Assembly (NCBI GenBank): GCA_038503035.1
Contig: JAVSML010000029.1
Span: forward strand, 1,635,799-1,699,798
Direction: 5' to 3'
From: Crocodylus rhombifer
Lineage: Eukaryota; Chordata; Crocodylia; Crocodylidae
Length of the DNA stretch: 64,000 bases
Positions 35,343 to 47,028 of the stretch are shown piece after piece. The stretch's first letter is position 1. Every line of letters begins with the position of its first letter. The notes below the pieces were generated by a model. It was given only the letters and a program-made list of their open reading frames with translations. It searched no databases and was not told the DNA's origin. The position numbers and the translations under genes are program-made.

Positions 35343-36923
35343 TTGTGTGGGTACTTTTATGATTGGTGTTGTTTGTATCTTTTTTTACTGAAATGTAGCT
35401 ACTCAGGATACAGCAGTACAGTTTTCTCCCAAGAAAAATCCTTCATGTAGAGACCCTCTCCCCCTTACATATGTAAGTAAGAACCACAGATTCCTATTCA
35501 AGAAAAAAAAAATCACAATTTTTTTGGGGGTGTCCTGGTCAAAATGACCTGTGAAAAATCTGAGTCAATATACTATACCATTGATGGCAAAATGAGCCTT
35601 GAATGTATTCATTGTGGGCTTGTGAGAAGGCTCTATTGTCTACCCAAGAGGAAATAACATCTGTGATGAAGCTCCTGTTTATGAGATCCAGTCTTCTTAG
35701 ACTATCAATTAGACCAAACAAACCTTAGTGGACTACATGTATACAAAGAGGATTGACAAATTTTGGGTAAAAAGAAGTACAGCATTGGCTAGATGGCTGT
35801 TTTGCATGCTATTTTCTGAACTTGACCTCAAATTTGCAGACCTTTCTTTTACTAGCTACTGTACTGTGTACTGTACTTCTGCACTTTGTTCTGAGGAAAT
35901 TGTTTTAACTTGTTGAGCTCAGCTGTAAAATGTTCCTTTTCTAATTGATCTATAATAATTGATAGATCCTAACAGATTGCTATAATGTAGTTTGAAGTAT
36001 GTAACTTCATGAACTGAGCCATATTAATTACTAGATAGCAACATTCATTTTTCCTTTTGCAAATCATTGCATTTTATTACTTCTATTGCCTATTGTTAGA
36101 AATGAATGAACTATGTCTTTCAAGCTAATTCCAAGTGAACTCTGTTCTAGGCATGCTATAAATGTGGTTACTTTCCTATGTGGTTACATTTTCTATTTTC
36201 CATATGCAAGTTCTGACACAGGTTATAACAACATGTTTTAAAAAGTATACAGTATGCATACTAATAACTATACCCTGTCATCCAAGAATCTGAGTAACTA
36301 GTAAAACATTAATGAATTTGGATTCTTAATATTTCTGTGAGGAAAGAGGAAATTTCTCATCTACAATTCTGTTTCTTTGAGAAAATAATCATGTCTTAGC
36401 TTCTTGGGGGTGGGAGGCCAAAACTCTTCTAACCAGTATTTTCAGCCCTTTGAGACATTGATGGCTGGCTCATTATACGATATTCTGTGCCAACCATCTT
36501 TGCCTTTTCTCCCTTGAAAAATAATCCTCAGCAGTGTGTACAGAAAAATGAGTGCTGTGCTACTAATGCCAGCTATATGCAAACCTCAGTGAGTATCATT
36601 CAGAAAGCACAAACTGCCATCATCTAATGGAGCTAATATCAGTTCTCTAGGTATCTAAACTGAACGTTACGAAAATAAAACCACAAAGGAAAACTACATC
36701 GAAAAACGTTTTCCAAACTAAAAGACTCTTCCCACCTAAAAAAAACAAACAAAAAAAATGGTAAATATGATTAAACGCATCCCATCAAACACACACTGTT
36801 CTCCCCCATGATTGATTAATGCCATTTCTTACTTTATTCTGTATTTCAGGAATATCCAAATGGACCTTACTTCTATGTATGGTATGTTCTAGGGTCTCAA
36901 TTAGCCTAATAAATATACCTCTT
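35343..36923. other. Unassigned AT-rich stretch
   Basis: No gene or named repeat is identified. Confidence 0.5.
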
Positions 36924-36925
36924 TA

Positions 36926-37467
36926 CAGGAAGTCTTTGACTTGCAATATTTTGAGTTACAACATTTCACACTTACAACGTTTATAAATTGACACCGTTTC
37001 AACTTTCTGACATCAGTTTTGACTTTACAGTGCTTGATCTGATGCCACGCCAGTGAACAAGTTTGCTGCGTTGCCCATCTCCCTGGAGAACATCTGTTCA
37101 AGCTTCCTTGGACACTTACTTTAAGCAGACAAGACTCCAGAAAAATGTGCAGCCAAGACTCCTGAGAAGACTCCAGCCAAGAACCCTTCAAAAAGTCCAG
37201 CAAAGTCACCTCAAAAAGTCCAGCAAAGTCCTTCCAAATCAATATGATTGCTATTTACAATATAAATACATTAAAGTAGCTATATTACTCATTGAGTACA
37301 AAATTCTGGGTTATTTTTAATGGAAATAGGGCATCAGGCCTTGGTTCAGGAACCAACCCCCATTTATAACATTGTTTCCTATGGGAAAATCGGTTCCAAG
37401 TTACAGTGTTTTGACTTAAGATGTGGGCTTCAGGAGCCAATTGTGTCCCAAGTCCAAGGACTTCCTG
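36926..37467. mobile_element. Tc1/mariner-type (Tigger-like) non-autonomous element, 542 bp
   Basis: The left end reads CAGGAAGTCTTTGACTTGC and the right end reverse-complements to CAGGAAGTCCTTGGACTTGG, with TA on both sides (36924-36925, 37468-37469). Inside the ends, GAGTTACAACATTTCAC at the left has a looser counterpart in the AAGTTACAGTGTTTTGAC region at the right. The middle (about 37125-37240) encodes a short run rich in (T/S)P(E/A)K repeats in the plus strand, ending at a stop. That could be the tail of a lost pogo-class transposase or a captured basic segment; this is inference. Confidence 0.8.
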
Positions 37468-37469
37468 TA

Positions 37470-38960
37470 CTGGGATAACACACTTAACTTTTCCCCCAAA
37501 ACTAGGGTGTGTGCCTTAAACAGGGAAGTTGATTTTCTGCCCTGAATAGAAGCATGGAGAAGCTGTAAGATGAGTTGTTGGATGGTAGTCTAGTGTTCAG
37601 CAACAGATACAATTTTAATCCTTTTACAACTGAATTGGAGCAGGGACAGTCTAATATTCATCTTACCCTCCTTTTCCTGCCTAGGTAAAGCATGTGAATG
37701 GTTAGAACTGTAGCTTTTGCCTGAGAAATAGGAGACTCAGATGCTGTTTTCTCTTCAGCTTGATGGGGTTTAAATCTTCACTGTCCATCTCCCAGGACTT
37801 CACTTGCAGACTACAGGCAACATGAGGGAAGGGGAGCACTCTCCACTTCTACTGAAGCTGTATTCCACTGAAGCCAAGAATGTAACATTTATAAGGTCAG
37901 ACAGACAGCAAAAGGGAGCATGACTGTAGCCTAGAAATGAGGAGGGAGTTCTGGGATTCAGGGCTACTTATGTCATTAACATAAAAAATCCATTGGCTAA
38001 AATACATAAACAATTTCAATCAAGGCCTGGACTCCCTACAGCAGGTTAATGTCCTCATCACTTGACTGCGGTGTCATGCTTCCTCTTGCCTTCTCCTTTC
38101 CTTTGGCCCCATAACTTTTGTGGTTGTCTTTGTCTAGTGGCACCTTCATGTCTTAGTCTAATAACCTTGTCCTAGAAAAATAATTCTTGTGTTCTCCTAC
38201 TCACATTCTGTCTTCTCTTTTCCCAAACCACACAGCTTTCCTTACTATGCTACTTTTACACTAGCAGAAGTGTCACTGAAAGTATGGCAGATGCAGCTAG
38301 TCTGCTGTCATAATGCCTATATTCCTTAGCCTACCCCTAGCCTGGGAGGATGATGACAGGAAAGTTTGGCTTTGCCCTGCAGTCCTAGGCTGGAATATGG
38401 GTACAGGCAAACAATTAAATTAAAGTGAGTTAATAGAGGGGCAGGGACTTACCATGTTCCACAGTTAACTTCATGTGTTGACAACAGACCTGGGGTAAGT
38501 GATTGCTAAACCAGGGAAGCCTTGCCTTGACTGAAACCAGGATAATTGGAAAGAGTCATTTATGAGGATAGTACATCTGCAGACCAGTCACATGTAGGAG
38601 TTGTACATGGGTGGTACATGCTTAGGAGTCTATTATGTGATCTGATCAGCCTCTCCTTTTCCATTTTAGTTCTTTTGGAGGACTTCAGTTATTCCATTGC
38701 TCTTTCTCTAGTTTCCACAGTTCCACATATTCTTTGAGACTGTTTTAGTTATATACAATGTGGTAACTCAGCCAGTGCAAAGGCACAATCTCCTCTTATT
38801 TTTCAGTAAAAATAGACTATATTTTGGTTTAAGCACAGAGGGTGAATTTTTAACCTCATTGATGTCAGTAAAGCTTGGATTTTACTCATAGAATTTAATA
38901 TTTTCTAGACAGGTTTGTGTGCACATTCCTTAAAAATTGATACTATACCTTAAAGGTCTT
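37470..38960. other. Unassigned stretch
   Basis: No gene is identified. The region holds ordinary mid-GC sequence with short open frames only. Confidence 0.5.
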
Positions 38961-38961
38961 G

Positions 38962-39643
38962 TAGGGGTGGATCCAGAGGGGATGCAGTAGCATGGTCACA
39001 CCCCCTTTCAGACCACATTGTGGAGCAACACTGGGGAATTTTTAAAGTCCCTGAATCAGGTGAGAATCCTTTTGCCTCTGTGCTCAGTGGCATCTCCCTA
39101 CCCCTTTCTTCCAACTTCTTGCTCTGCTGCTGCTGCCACTGTCTCTCATGTCTCCAGCTGTCCCAGGGGTAGGGGGAGCTCCACAGCCACTCCAACCCCA
39201 CTCCAGGGGAAGCCAGACTCAGCCTGAGGCAGGAGCAGAGTGGGGGTTCCTTCTGCCTGCTTGATTCTCCTGGGTCTTCCCTGCCAGCCTGGGAGCAGAT
39301 TCAGGGAAGGGGAACCTACCTGCCACTGCTGCTCCTGCTGCTGCTGTTCTTGGTTAAGCCTGGCTCCAGCCTGACTGGAGTAGCACAGGAGTGGCTCTGG
39401 AGTGCCCCCTGTCCCTGGGGCAGCCAGTACAGTAGCAGTGGTGGTCAGGGGAAGGGGTAAATGAGAGGAGGGAAATTGCTGAGAGCTGAGGTAGAGGATT
39501 CTTACCTATTTTAGAGACTTAAAGTCTCCAGCTCCTGTTTCTACAGCATGGTCTTCCTGTCCAAGGAATGAGGGTACAACCACCCCTGCAGCCTTGGATG
39601 CCATTCCCCCACCCTCCTTTACAAAATCTTGGACATGCCTATG
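38962..39643. mobile_element. Possible hAT element
   Basis: The left part reads TAGGGGTGGATCCAGAGGGG, a form common at hAT ends (CAGGGG-GGATCCAG). Near the right, CAAAATCTTGGACATGCCTATG reverse-complements to CATAGGCATGTCCAAG. The flanks AGGTCTTG and TGGTCTTC agree at six of eight positions. The core is moderately GC-rich with a CTGCTGCTCCTGCTGCTGCTG tract near 39334. The support is suggestive only. Confidence 0.4.
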
Positions 39644-39829
39644 TGGTCTTCATAGAATAAAATATCATTTCTCAAACAATACTGTGCAGCAGCTCTTCCT
39701 TTATTTACTTCCTATTTTGTATCTGAAGTTGTAGAAAATGTATATATGTAACTAGTCATTCCATAATAGATGGTAACTAGAAATCTGTGCTTTTATTTTT
39801 CTAGAGTGAAATAGTTAGTTGTATTAAAA

Positions 39830-40735
39830 GTCAGACATAAGGCAAGGTAGAAGTGCATCTTACAGACTAATTGAACCAGAGATGCATACGCTTTTGTGAG
39901 CCACGGCTCAATTGGATGCAAACTTTTGATGAAGTGAGCAATTGCTCGCAAAAGCTTCTTTGGTTCAGTTAGTCCAGGAGTAGGCAACGTTCTTTGGCCA
40001 GAGTGCTGAAAAAACCACAATGTCTACCTTGGATAAGGTGCCAGAGTGCCGGCATGCCAGAAAAACAAAATGACAGCGGGGGCAGGAAGGTACATAGCAG
40101 GATGCACTGCATAATAGTATATTTAATAATCATAAATGTTGCCTTTGTTGTTGTGTATTCCTTTTTTGTTGAGCATGTTGCAATGAGAAAAAAAGAGACA
40201 AATAAGAGAAAGAGGAGGGAGCGAAAGAGAGAAAGAAAAAGGAGAGCAGAGAGAGAACCAGACACACGCACACACTCACAGAGAACCAGAACACACCCAG
40301 AACAGACACATGCACACACACATCCAGAACCAGATACATGTGTGCACACACAGACACACAGAACCAGAGGCATGAGCACACGGAGCTGGGCTCCTGGGCC
40401 ACTGGACAATGTCCACTCCGAGGCATGTGTGTACCTGCTTGTATGGAGCTAATGCCGGAGCCTGGAGCAGATGTTTGCAGCTCCCTGGCTGCAGCCAGCC
40501 CAGGCTCTGGGTAGCTGCTACCAACCACAGCAGGGCTTGCAACCACTCAGCTGCCTGCTGGGAGCAGCCCAGACTTTAGCTGGCAGCAGCTGCCTAGAGC
40601 CCAGGCCACCGGTGGCATGCCGAACAAAATGGCTTTGTGTGCTGTGCTCAGCACATGTGCTAGGGGTTGCTGACCCCTGAATTAGTCTGTAAGCTGCAAG
40701 TCTACTCTGCTGTATTTTTCTAGTGCAATATAGCT
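39830..40735. mobile_element. Palindromic MITE split by a hAT insertion
   Basis: With the inner hAT removed, two 35-bp arms face each other: 39847-39881 and the segment 39958-39974 plus 40688-40705. Both contain CTTACAGACTAA(T/C)TGAACCA in opposite orientations, with about five mismatches over the arm. Between them lies GTGAGCAATTGCTCGC, including the perfect palindrome GAGCAATTGCTC at 39936-39947. I recall similar GTGAGC..GCTCACAAAAGCTT repeats in amniote genomes but cannot name the family. Confidence 0.7.
39975..40679. mobile_element. Non-autonomous hAT, 705 bp, near-perfect 8-bp TSD
   Basis: The flanks are AGTTAGTC (39967-39974) and AATTAGTC (40680-40687), with one mismatch. The left end is CAGGAGTAGGCAACGTTC; the right end reverse-complements to CAGGGGTCAGCAACCCC. 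Both match the CAGGGG---GCAAC hAT form. The core holds a purine-rich GA tract (about 40195-40260) that runs into a CA-rich tract (about 40260-40370), which produces the long but meaningless open frames in this region. No transposase is present. Confidence 0.87.
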
Positions 40736-41059
40736 TCTTATCATTTAGGCCTTCATTCCACCAATATATCTTTTCCATTCCATGTAGGGAGCTAGACTTG
40801 ATAAGCTAGTTCTTTATTAATAGTTATTTAAGACATCAGAAGAGAAATGCTCCCTTTCCTTTGCCTTTATGCCAATGTTTTCTTTGTCTCCAGTACCTTT
40901 CTGTCTCTCTCCTCTATTCAGAATTCCATTTTCCCCCACTGTTGATATCCTTTGTATTGACTAAAAATAGAAAAAAAAAGTATTAGTAGAAGTGAACTTT
41001 AAACAAGTGCTGTTGCCATTTGAACAGAGCAGAACTCTCCTTCCACCTCTTCTGTTAGT
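40736..41059. other. Unassigned stretch
   Basis: No feature is recognised. An A run lies near 40972-40980. Confidence 0.5.
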
Positions 41060-43755
41060 GAATGGTGGGTAAGGACTACAATAAGTATACAGTTTACATG
41101 GAAAGAATCAGGAAACAAATGTTTGGATACTATCCCAAGCTGCCTATCTATGTGGGGACTAATAGTTCCAGGAACAACTTTGAGCAGATCAAAAGTGACT
41201 ACGTAGCCCTGAGTGTGAGGGCACAAGGGGGGTGTTCTTAATCCTTCTGAGTAACCTCCCAGTGAGAAGCAGACACGTACTAGAGATCAACATGTGGCTG
41301 AGAAGATGGCATCACCAGCAGGGCTTTGGCTTCTTTGAGCATAGGGTGGCGTTCCAGGAAGACAGATAGCTGGGAAAAGATGGAGTCCCCCTGACAAAGA
41401 GAGGGAAGAGTGTCTTTGTGTATAGCCTTGCTAATCTAGCAAGGAGGGCTTTAAACTAAGGTCACTGAGGGATGAAGAGAAAATCCCAGAGGTGAGTAAA
41501 GAGTCTTGAGACCTGGATAAAAACTTAGAAAGTGGAAACAATAATAGAAACCTAGCAAAGTTCTCTGGGCAAGGATGGGATAGTCAGATACTTGACATTT
41601 TTATACATTAATGTGAGAAGTATGGGAAACAAGTTCAAGTTCCTAACAGGAAGAAGGAAGGATACCAGAATAAGGATACCAGACTTAAGAAAAACAGGTT
41701 TAATGAACTCGGGGATCCCTTTGTTAGCCATGTCTGAGAGGAAAAGGAGTCCAAGAAATGTGGCTGTACTTGAAGGAGGCTCTCTTAAGGATGCAGGAGT
41801 AACATCAGCTATCCTGATGAGGCAGAAGAATGGGGAGGGCAACAGGAGAACAGCCTAAGTAGACAATGATCTCTTCAAGGAATTGAAGCTCAAAAAAGGA
41901 ATCTACAGAAAGTGGAAGCTTGGTCATAGTACTAGGAAACATTATAAGAGTATCACACAGGCATGCAGACAGAAAAATAGGAAGGCCAAGGCACAATTTG
42001 AGATGCTGCTGGCAAAGGGCACAGAAGACAATAAAAGGGATTTTACAGGTATGTCAAAAGAAAGGGGAAGACCAGAGGAACCACAGGTCCCTTATAGAAG
42101 GCTGAAAGCAATTTAGTTGCAGAAATGCAGAGAAAACAGAAGTATTTAATAACTCTTTTAACTTCAGTTTTCACAAATAGGGGCAGTTACCAGATGGTGA
42201 ATGCAGTTGACAGCAGAGATACAGGAGGAGTAATGGCAGAACAGGTTAAGGGTTATGTAAACCAGATGTTTTGAAGTCAGCAGGGCTGGATGGGATGCAC
42301 GCAAGGGTACTGCAGGAACTGTCTGAGGTAATTTTGGAATCACTGGCTATCTTTTCTGAGAACTCATGGAGAGTTGGGTCAGGTCCTAGATAACTGGAAA
42401 AGGGCAAATATAGTGCCCATCTTTAAGAAGGAGAAAAAGAAGGATCTGAAGAGATATAGACCAGTTACCCTAACTTCTATACCTGGAAAGATCACGGAGC
42501 AGGTCCTCAAGGAGTTCATTTTGAAGCACCTAGAGGAGGACAAGATGACCAGGAAAAGTTAGCATGGGTTCACTAAGAGCAAGTCATGCCTGACCAAGCT
42601 GATATCCATCTATGATAATGTGATAGGCTGTGTGGATGAGTGGAGAGCAGTGGATGTGGTATACCTTAACTTTAGCATGGTGTTTGACTCATTAACAAGG
42701 TAAGGACATACAGACCAAATGAAAGTACTGTACAGTAGATGCATAACTGGTTTGATCATTGTACTCAGCAAGTAATCCTCAATGGCTCAATGTCTAGCTG
42801 GAAGGGAGGTATCAAGTGGGTTTCTCAAATGGTCTGCCCTGAATCTAGTATTGTTCAACATTTTCATTAATGATTTGGATGATGGGTTTGATTATACACT
42901 TAGCAAATCTGCAGATGACACCAAGCTGAGTGAACTCACGGACACTCTGGAGGGCTCAGCTAGGTTCCAGCATGACCTAGATAGACTGGAAAAATGGTCA
43001 GCAATCAATCGGGTGAGATTTAACAAGGACAAGTGCAGAGTCCTGCATTTGGGGTGGAATAACCACATGCACAAGTATGGGCTGGGGAACACTAGCTAGG
43101 CTCGTAAAGAAGGACCTGGGGGTTACGGTGGACCATAATTGGTTATGAGCCAATAGTGTGCTCTTGTTCCAAAAAGAAACAAACTGTCAACAGCAACCTG
43201 GGGTGTATTAACAGAAGTATCACTTGCAAATCAAGGAAAGTAATTCTTCTATTCAGCACTGGTGAGGCCTCACCTGGAGTGAATGTTTAGTTTTGGGCCC
43301 CACACTTCAGTTTGGGCAGTTTGGAAATAGTCCAGCACAGGGCCTGGGAGGCAAGACTTAAAAGGAAAGGCTGAAATAACTAGGTTTATTTAGCTTAGAG
43401 AAGAAAAGACAGTGGAGGGATCTGATGACAGTCTTCAAATTGAAGGGTGATTACAGGGAGGATGGAGATGGGCTTTTCTCTGTGGCAATAGGAGACAGGA
43501 CTAGGAGCAATAGCCTCAAGCTACAGCAGGAGAAATTTACTTTGGAGATTCGGAGGAACTTGCTGACAACGAGGGTGATCAATCATTGAAACAGGCTTCC
43601 TAGAGAAATTGTGGAATCTCCATCCTTGGACACTTTCAAAAGTAGGGTAGACAGGCAAGGATGGTTAGTCAGGAATGTTCCTGCCTTCTGCAGAATGATC
43701 CTGGACTAGATGACCTTTGAGGTCCCTTCTAGCCCTACTCATATGATCCTAAGTA
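41060..43755 (+). mobile_element. Old CR1 LINE with an ORF1 esterase trace
   Basis: A broken ORF1 leads: at about 41146-41220 the translation gives IYVGTNSSRNNFEQIKSDYVA, the VGTND line of the CR1 ORF1 SGNH-esterase domain. ORF2 then starts near 41592 with the TFLYINVRSMGNKF endonuclease opening, and the endonuclease is mostly deleted. The linker (HYKSITQACRQKNRKAKAQF, about 41937) and the RT (WKRANIVPIFKKEK, RYRPVTLTSIPGKI near 42395-42500) follow. The next RT block (42782-43099) carries SADD in place of the FADD box at 42908-42919. Remaining pieces run to a tail ending CTCATATGATCCTAAG. Many stops and deletions mark it as old. Confidence 0.88.
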
Positions 43756-43844
43756 AATCCTAAGTAAATATTAAAAGAAAAAGTAAGAACTGGTAACAAC
43801 AATCTCTTTGGTTCACAGGGGAGTGGTCACTGCCCTAGAATTCA

Positions 43845-44005
43845 GCCCTTTGTGTGACTTTGGGGAAGGCATTTGGGGCATCTCTGTACAGAAAAAAGTA
43901 GCACGTGCTTTCTATCCTATTTTCCCCATCTGACAGATGGAGGAATAAACTACCCTTGTAAAGTGATTTGAAATTGGTATGTGCCAAGTGTTATATAATT
44001 GTTGA
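43845..44005 (+). mobile_element. MIR/CORE-SINE relic
   Basis: The order TTGTGTGACTTTGGGGAAGGC, TTTTCCCCATCTGACAGATGG, AATAAACTACCC, AAAGTGATTTGAAATTGG, AGTGTTATATAATTG follows the body and tail of MIR SINEs (TGTGACCTTGGGCAAG..., CCCCATCTGTAAAATGG, AAAGTGCTTTGAGAT..., GCTATATAA). MIRs arose early in amniotes or before, so this is probably the oldest datable material here. The tRNA-like head is missing. Confidence 0.75.
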
Positions 44006-44355
44006 TTAATTAATTTAGGCCAGATAGTAATATCCTTATTTATGCTGAATAGTATCTTATACAAGGAGTTGCTTTACTGATTTTAGTAGGTCTACCTTGC
44101 TGATAAATGTGCCACTCCTTGTGAGTGATAGAGAAGGAAAAGTCCTTTTTCAAATACATAGGGACATGAAGAAGGCACCGGGTAACGTGGGGCCCCTGCA
44201 AGGCACGCTGGGCAATCTGGTGGTTGCGCCAGAGGAGAAAGCGGAACTCTTTAATCAATTTGTCATGTCCGTTTTCTTGTGCAGGGACCGGGACTTCCAC
44301 GCTGGGATGCCAGATGGACTCGAGGGGAACGCCTCCAGACATCAGGTTGGGGAGG

Positions 44356-45210
44356 ACTGGGATAGAGAAGGAAGGAAAGGTGGGGGTGTGGCACTCTGTC
44401 AAGGAGCACTACACATCCTCTGCCAGCAGAATCGAATCAGAGGAAGGGCAGGCTGAAGTGCTCTGGGTTAAGATTCAAGGGGACCGTGGGGAGAGTGATT
44501 TGACGGTGGGGGTCTACTACAGACCCCCCAACCAAGGGGAGGAACTGGACTGGGAATTTTCAGGCCAACTTGCAGAGGCACTTAGGGCAAGGGATGTAGT
44601 TGTCATGGGTGATTTTAATTACCCAGACATCTGCTGGGAGGAACAGTCAGCCAGGACGGACCATTCCAGGAGGTTCCTAGCTGAGAAACAGGACCTCCGC
44701 TTAATCCAGGAGGTTCACAGTCCCACCAGAGGAAACACCCTGTTGGACCTGGTCCTGGCCACAGGCGATGACCTGGTAAGGGGCCTCCAGGTTCTTGATC
44801 ACCTGGGCGATAGCGATCATCGCTTGCTGGAATTCACCATCCAGCGCAGGGTGTCAAGGGCCTGCAGGAAGACAGTAGCCCTAGACTTTAGGAGGGCCAA
44901 CTTCAACAAGTTGAGGAGACCAGTGGGTGAGGCGCTGGGGTCCTTGAGGGCAGGGGAACTCAGTGTCCAGGATGAGTGGTCGTTCCTTAAGGAAACGATA
45001 CTCAGGGCCCAGGGGAGTCCATCCCAACAAGAAGCAAGGGGGACAAGAGTGCCCAGAAGCCCCCCTGGCTCACCAAGGGCATCCGGGAATGCCTGCTTGC
45101 CAAAAAGGTGGCATACACCCAGTGGAAGGGGGGTGCTATCTCCAAAGAGGAGTATACCTCCTCTGCTCGGGCCTGTAGGGGGGCTGTCAGGAAAGCTAAG
45201 GCAGACATAG
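44356..45210 (+). pseudogene. CR1 ORF2 endonuclease (APE-type) open segment
   Basis: The largest uninterrupted endonuclease piece in the window; its frame is open from 44224 to 45210. CR1 endonucleases are apurinic-type (EEP fold) enzymes that nick the target DNA to prime reverse transcription. Visible motifs in order are GVYYRPPNQGEELDWEF, VVVMGDFNYPDICWEEQ (the conserved GDFN), the RFLAEKQDLRLIQEVHSPTR region, LDLVLATGDDLV and LDHLGDSDHRLLEF (the SDH catalytic box). The N-terminal strand with the NARS/TE-W motifs is missing because of the chimeric join, so the nuclease fold is incomplete. After about 45020 the frame leaves the true linker reading. Confidence 0.85.
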
Positions 45211-45567
45211 AGCTAGGACTAGCGTCCAAGATCAAGGATAATAAAAAGTCCTTTTTCAAATACATAGGGAGGATGAAGAAGGCACTGCGTAACGTGGGGC
45301 CCCTGCAAGGTACGCCGGCCAATCTGGTGGTTGCGCCAGAGGAGAAAGCGGAACTCTTTAATCAATTTTTCATGTCTGTTTTGTTGTGCAGGGACTGGGA
45401 CTTCCCTGCTGGGATGCCAGATGGACTTGAGGGGAACGCCTCCAGACCTCAGGTTGGGGGGGACCGGGTTAGAGAGCTGGAGGGGCTGGATGTGTTCAAG
45501 TCAGCGGGTCCAGATGCTCTCCACCCCAGGGTGTTGAGGGGAGCTAGCAGGGGTTATTGCAGGGCCC

Positions 45568-46578
45568 TTGACACGGCTCTGTGAGCGCTCGTGGTGCTCG
45601 GGCCAGGTGCCAGATGACTGGAAGATAGCTAATGTGGTCCCCATCTTCAAAAAAGGGAAGAGGGAGGACCTGGGCAACTATAGGCCCGTCAGTCTTACCC
45701 CTATCCTTGGGAAACTCTTTGAGAAGATTCTCAAAGAGCACATCTGTGATGGGCCGGCTTCAGGGATGATGCTCAAGGGCAACCAGCACGGTTTCATTAG
45801 GGGCAGGTCTTGTCAGACCAACCTGATTGCCTTTTACGATCAGGTCACAAAGGCAATGGATGCAGGTGTTACCGTGGACATAGTCTTTCTAGACTTCAGC
45901 AAGGCCTTTGACACCGTCTCCCACACCATCCTCATTAAAAAACTAGGCGACTGTGGCATTGATGCATACGCAGTCAAATGGATTGCAGACTGGCTCAAGG
46001 GTCGTACTCAGAGGGTGGTGGTGGATGGGTCATATTCGACCTGGGGGGAAGTGGGTAGCGGAGTCCCCCAGGACTTGGTCCTGGGGCCTGTGCTGTTCAA
46101 TTTCTTCATCAGCGATTTGGACGATGGGGTAAAATGCAACCTGTTTAAATTCGCTGATGATACCAAAATTTGGGGTGATGTGAGCACACTAGTAGGGAGG
46201 GAAAGACTGCAACAAGACCTGGACCGGTTACAGGAGTGGGCTGACATAAACAAGATGCGTTTCAATACTGACAAGTGCAGGGTGCTGCACTTAGGCAGTA
46301 GAAACCAGCAGCACACTTATAGAATGGGAAACTCCCTTCTTGAGAGCACGGAGGCAGAAAGGGATCTTGGATTCATTATTGACTCCAAGATGAACATGGG
46401 CCGACAATGCGAGGTCACGGTTGGCAGGGCTAACCGCACCTTGTGCATTCACAGGTGCATCTCAAGTAGAGCCAGGGAGGTAATCCTCCCCCTCTGTGCG
46501 ACGCTGGTCAGGCCACAGTTGGAGTACTGTGTCCAGTTCTGTGCGCCCCATTTCAGGAGGGATGTGGACAACATTTAA
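45568..46578 (+). pseudogene. CR1 ORF2 reverse transcriptase, 336-codon open segment
   Basis: The RT palm and fingers are open over this stretch. It holds [78 protein letters not shown] (first catalytic Asp region), the LIKKLGDCGID line, the GVPQ box and FKFADDTKIWGDV with the two catalytic Asp intact. The [10 protein letters not shown] box is altered to GVPQDLVLGP, which probably impairs activity. The frame stops just before the RVQRRAT thumb motif. ORF1 and the correct endonuclease join are absent, so it cannot act alone. Confidence 0.9.
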
Positions 46579-47028
46579 AGGGTCCAGAGGAGGGCCACAC
46601 GCATGATCCGGGGACTACAGGGCAGACCCTACATTGAAAGACTGTGGGACCTAAACCTGTTCAGCCTTCACAAGGCTGAGGGGGGACCTGGTGACTGTCT
46701 ATAAACTCACTAGGGGGGACCAGAAGGGTTTGGGGGAGACGCTGTTTCCCGTAGTGCCCCCGGCATGACAAGGAATAACGGCCACAAGTTGATGGAGAGT
46801 AGGTTTAGATTAGACATCTGTAAGAACTACTTCACTGTCAGGGTGGCTAGGAGCTGGAACCAACTTCCTAGGGAAGTGGTGCTGGCTCCTACCCTGGGGA
46901 TCTTTAAGAAGAGGCTTGATGACTACCTGGCTGGACTCATTTGAGTCCAGTCTTTTTCTCCCGCCCGGGCGGGGGGTCGGGCTTGAAGATCTACCAGGTC
47001 CCTTCCGACCCTACTTCTGTGATTCTGT

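Larger units (their letters stand above)
44125..47028 (+). mobile_element. Chimeric CR1 LINE with duplicated linker segment
   Basis: The element begins with about 230 bp of the ORF2 linker (44127-44355: KSFFKYI, GNVGPLQGTLGNLVVAPEE) and then jumps back to the endonuclease (from about 44356: REGRKGGGVAL). It runs through the endonuclease to 45050, reaches the linker again at 45240-45475 (KSFFKYIGRMKKAL, GNVGPLQGTPANLVVAPEE) and continues into the RT. The two linker copies are nearly identical. The RT frame is long and the FADD box is intact at 46150-46161. After a stop at 46576 and a frameshift near 46670, the C-terminus ([17 protein letters not shown]) ends near 46943. The tail is CTTCTGTGATTCTGTGATC. 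It is the best-preserved CR1 here, but not functional. Confidence 0.93.

Noticed and set aside
39994..40452. 152-codon frame with a lysine/arginine-rich stretch
   Set aside because: The charged stretch is simply the translation of the GA-rich tract in the hAT core.
44224..46578. A functional, mobilisation-competent CR1
   Set aside because: ORF1 is missing, the endonuclease N-terminus is lost at the chimeric join, the GVPQGS box is mutated, and stops and frameshifts follow the RT.
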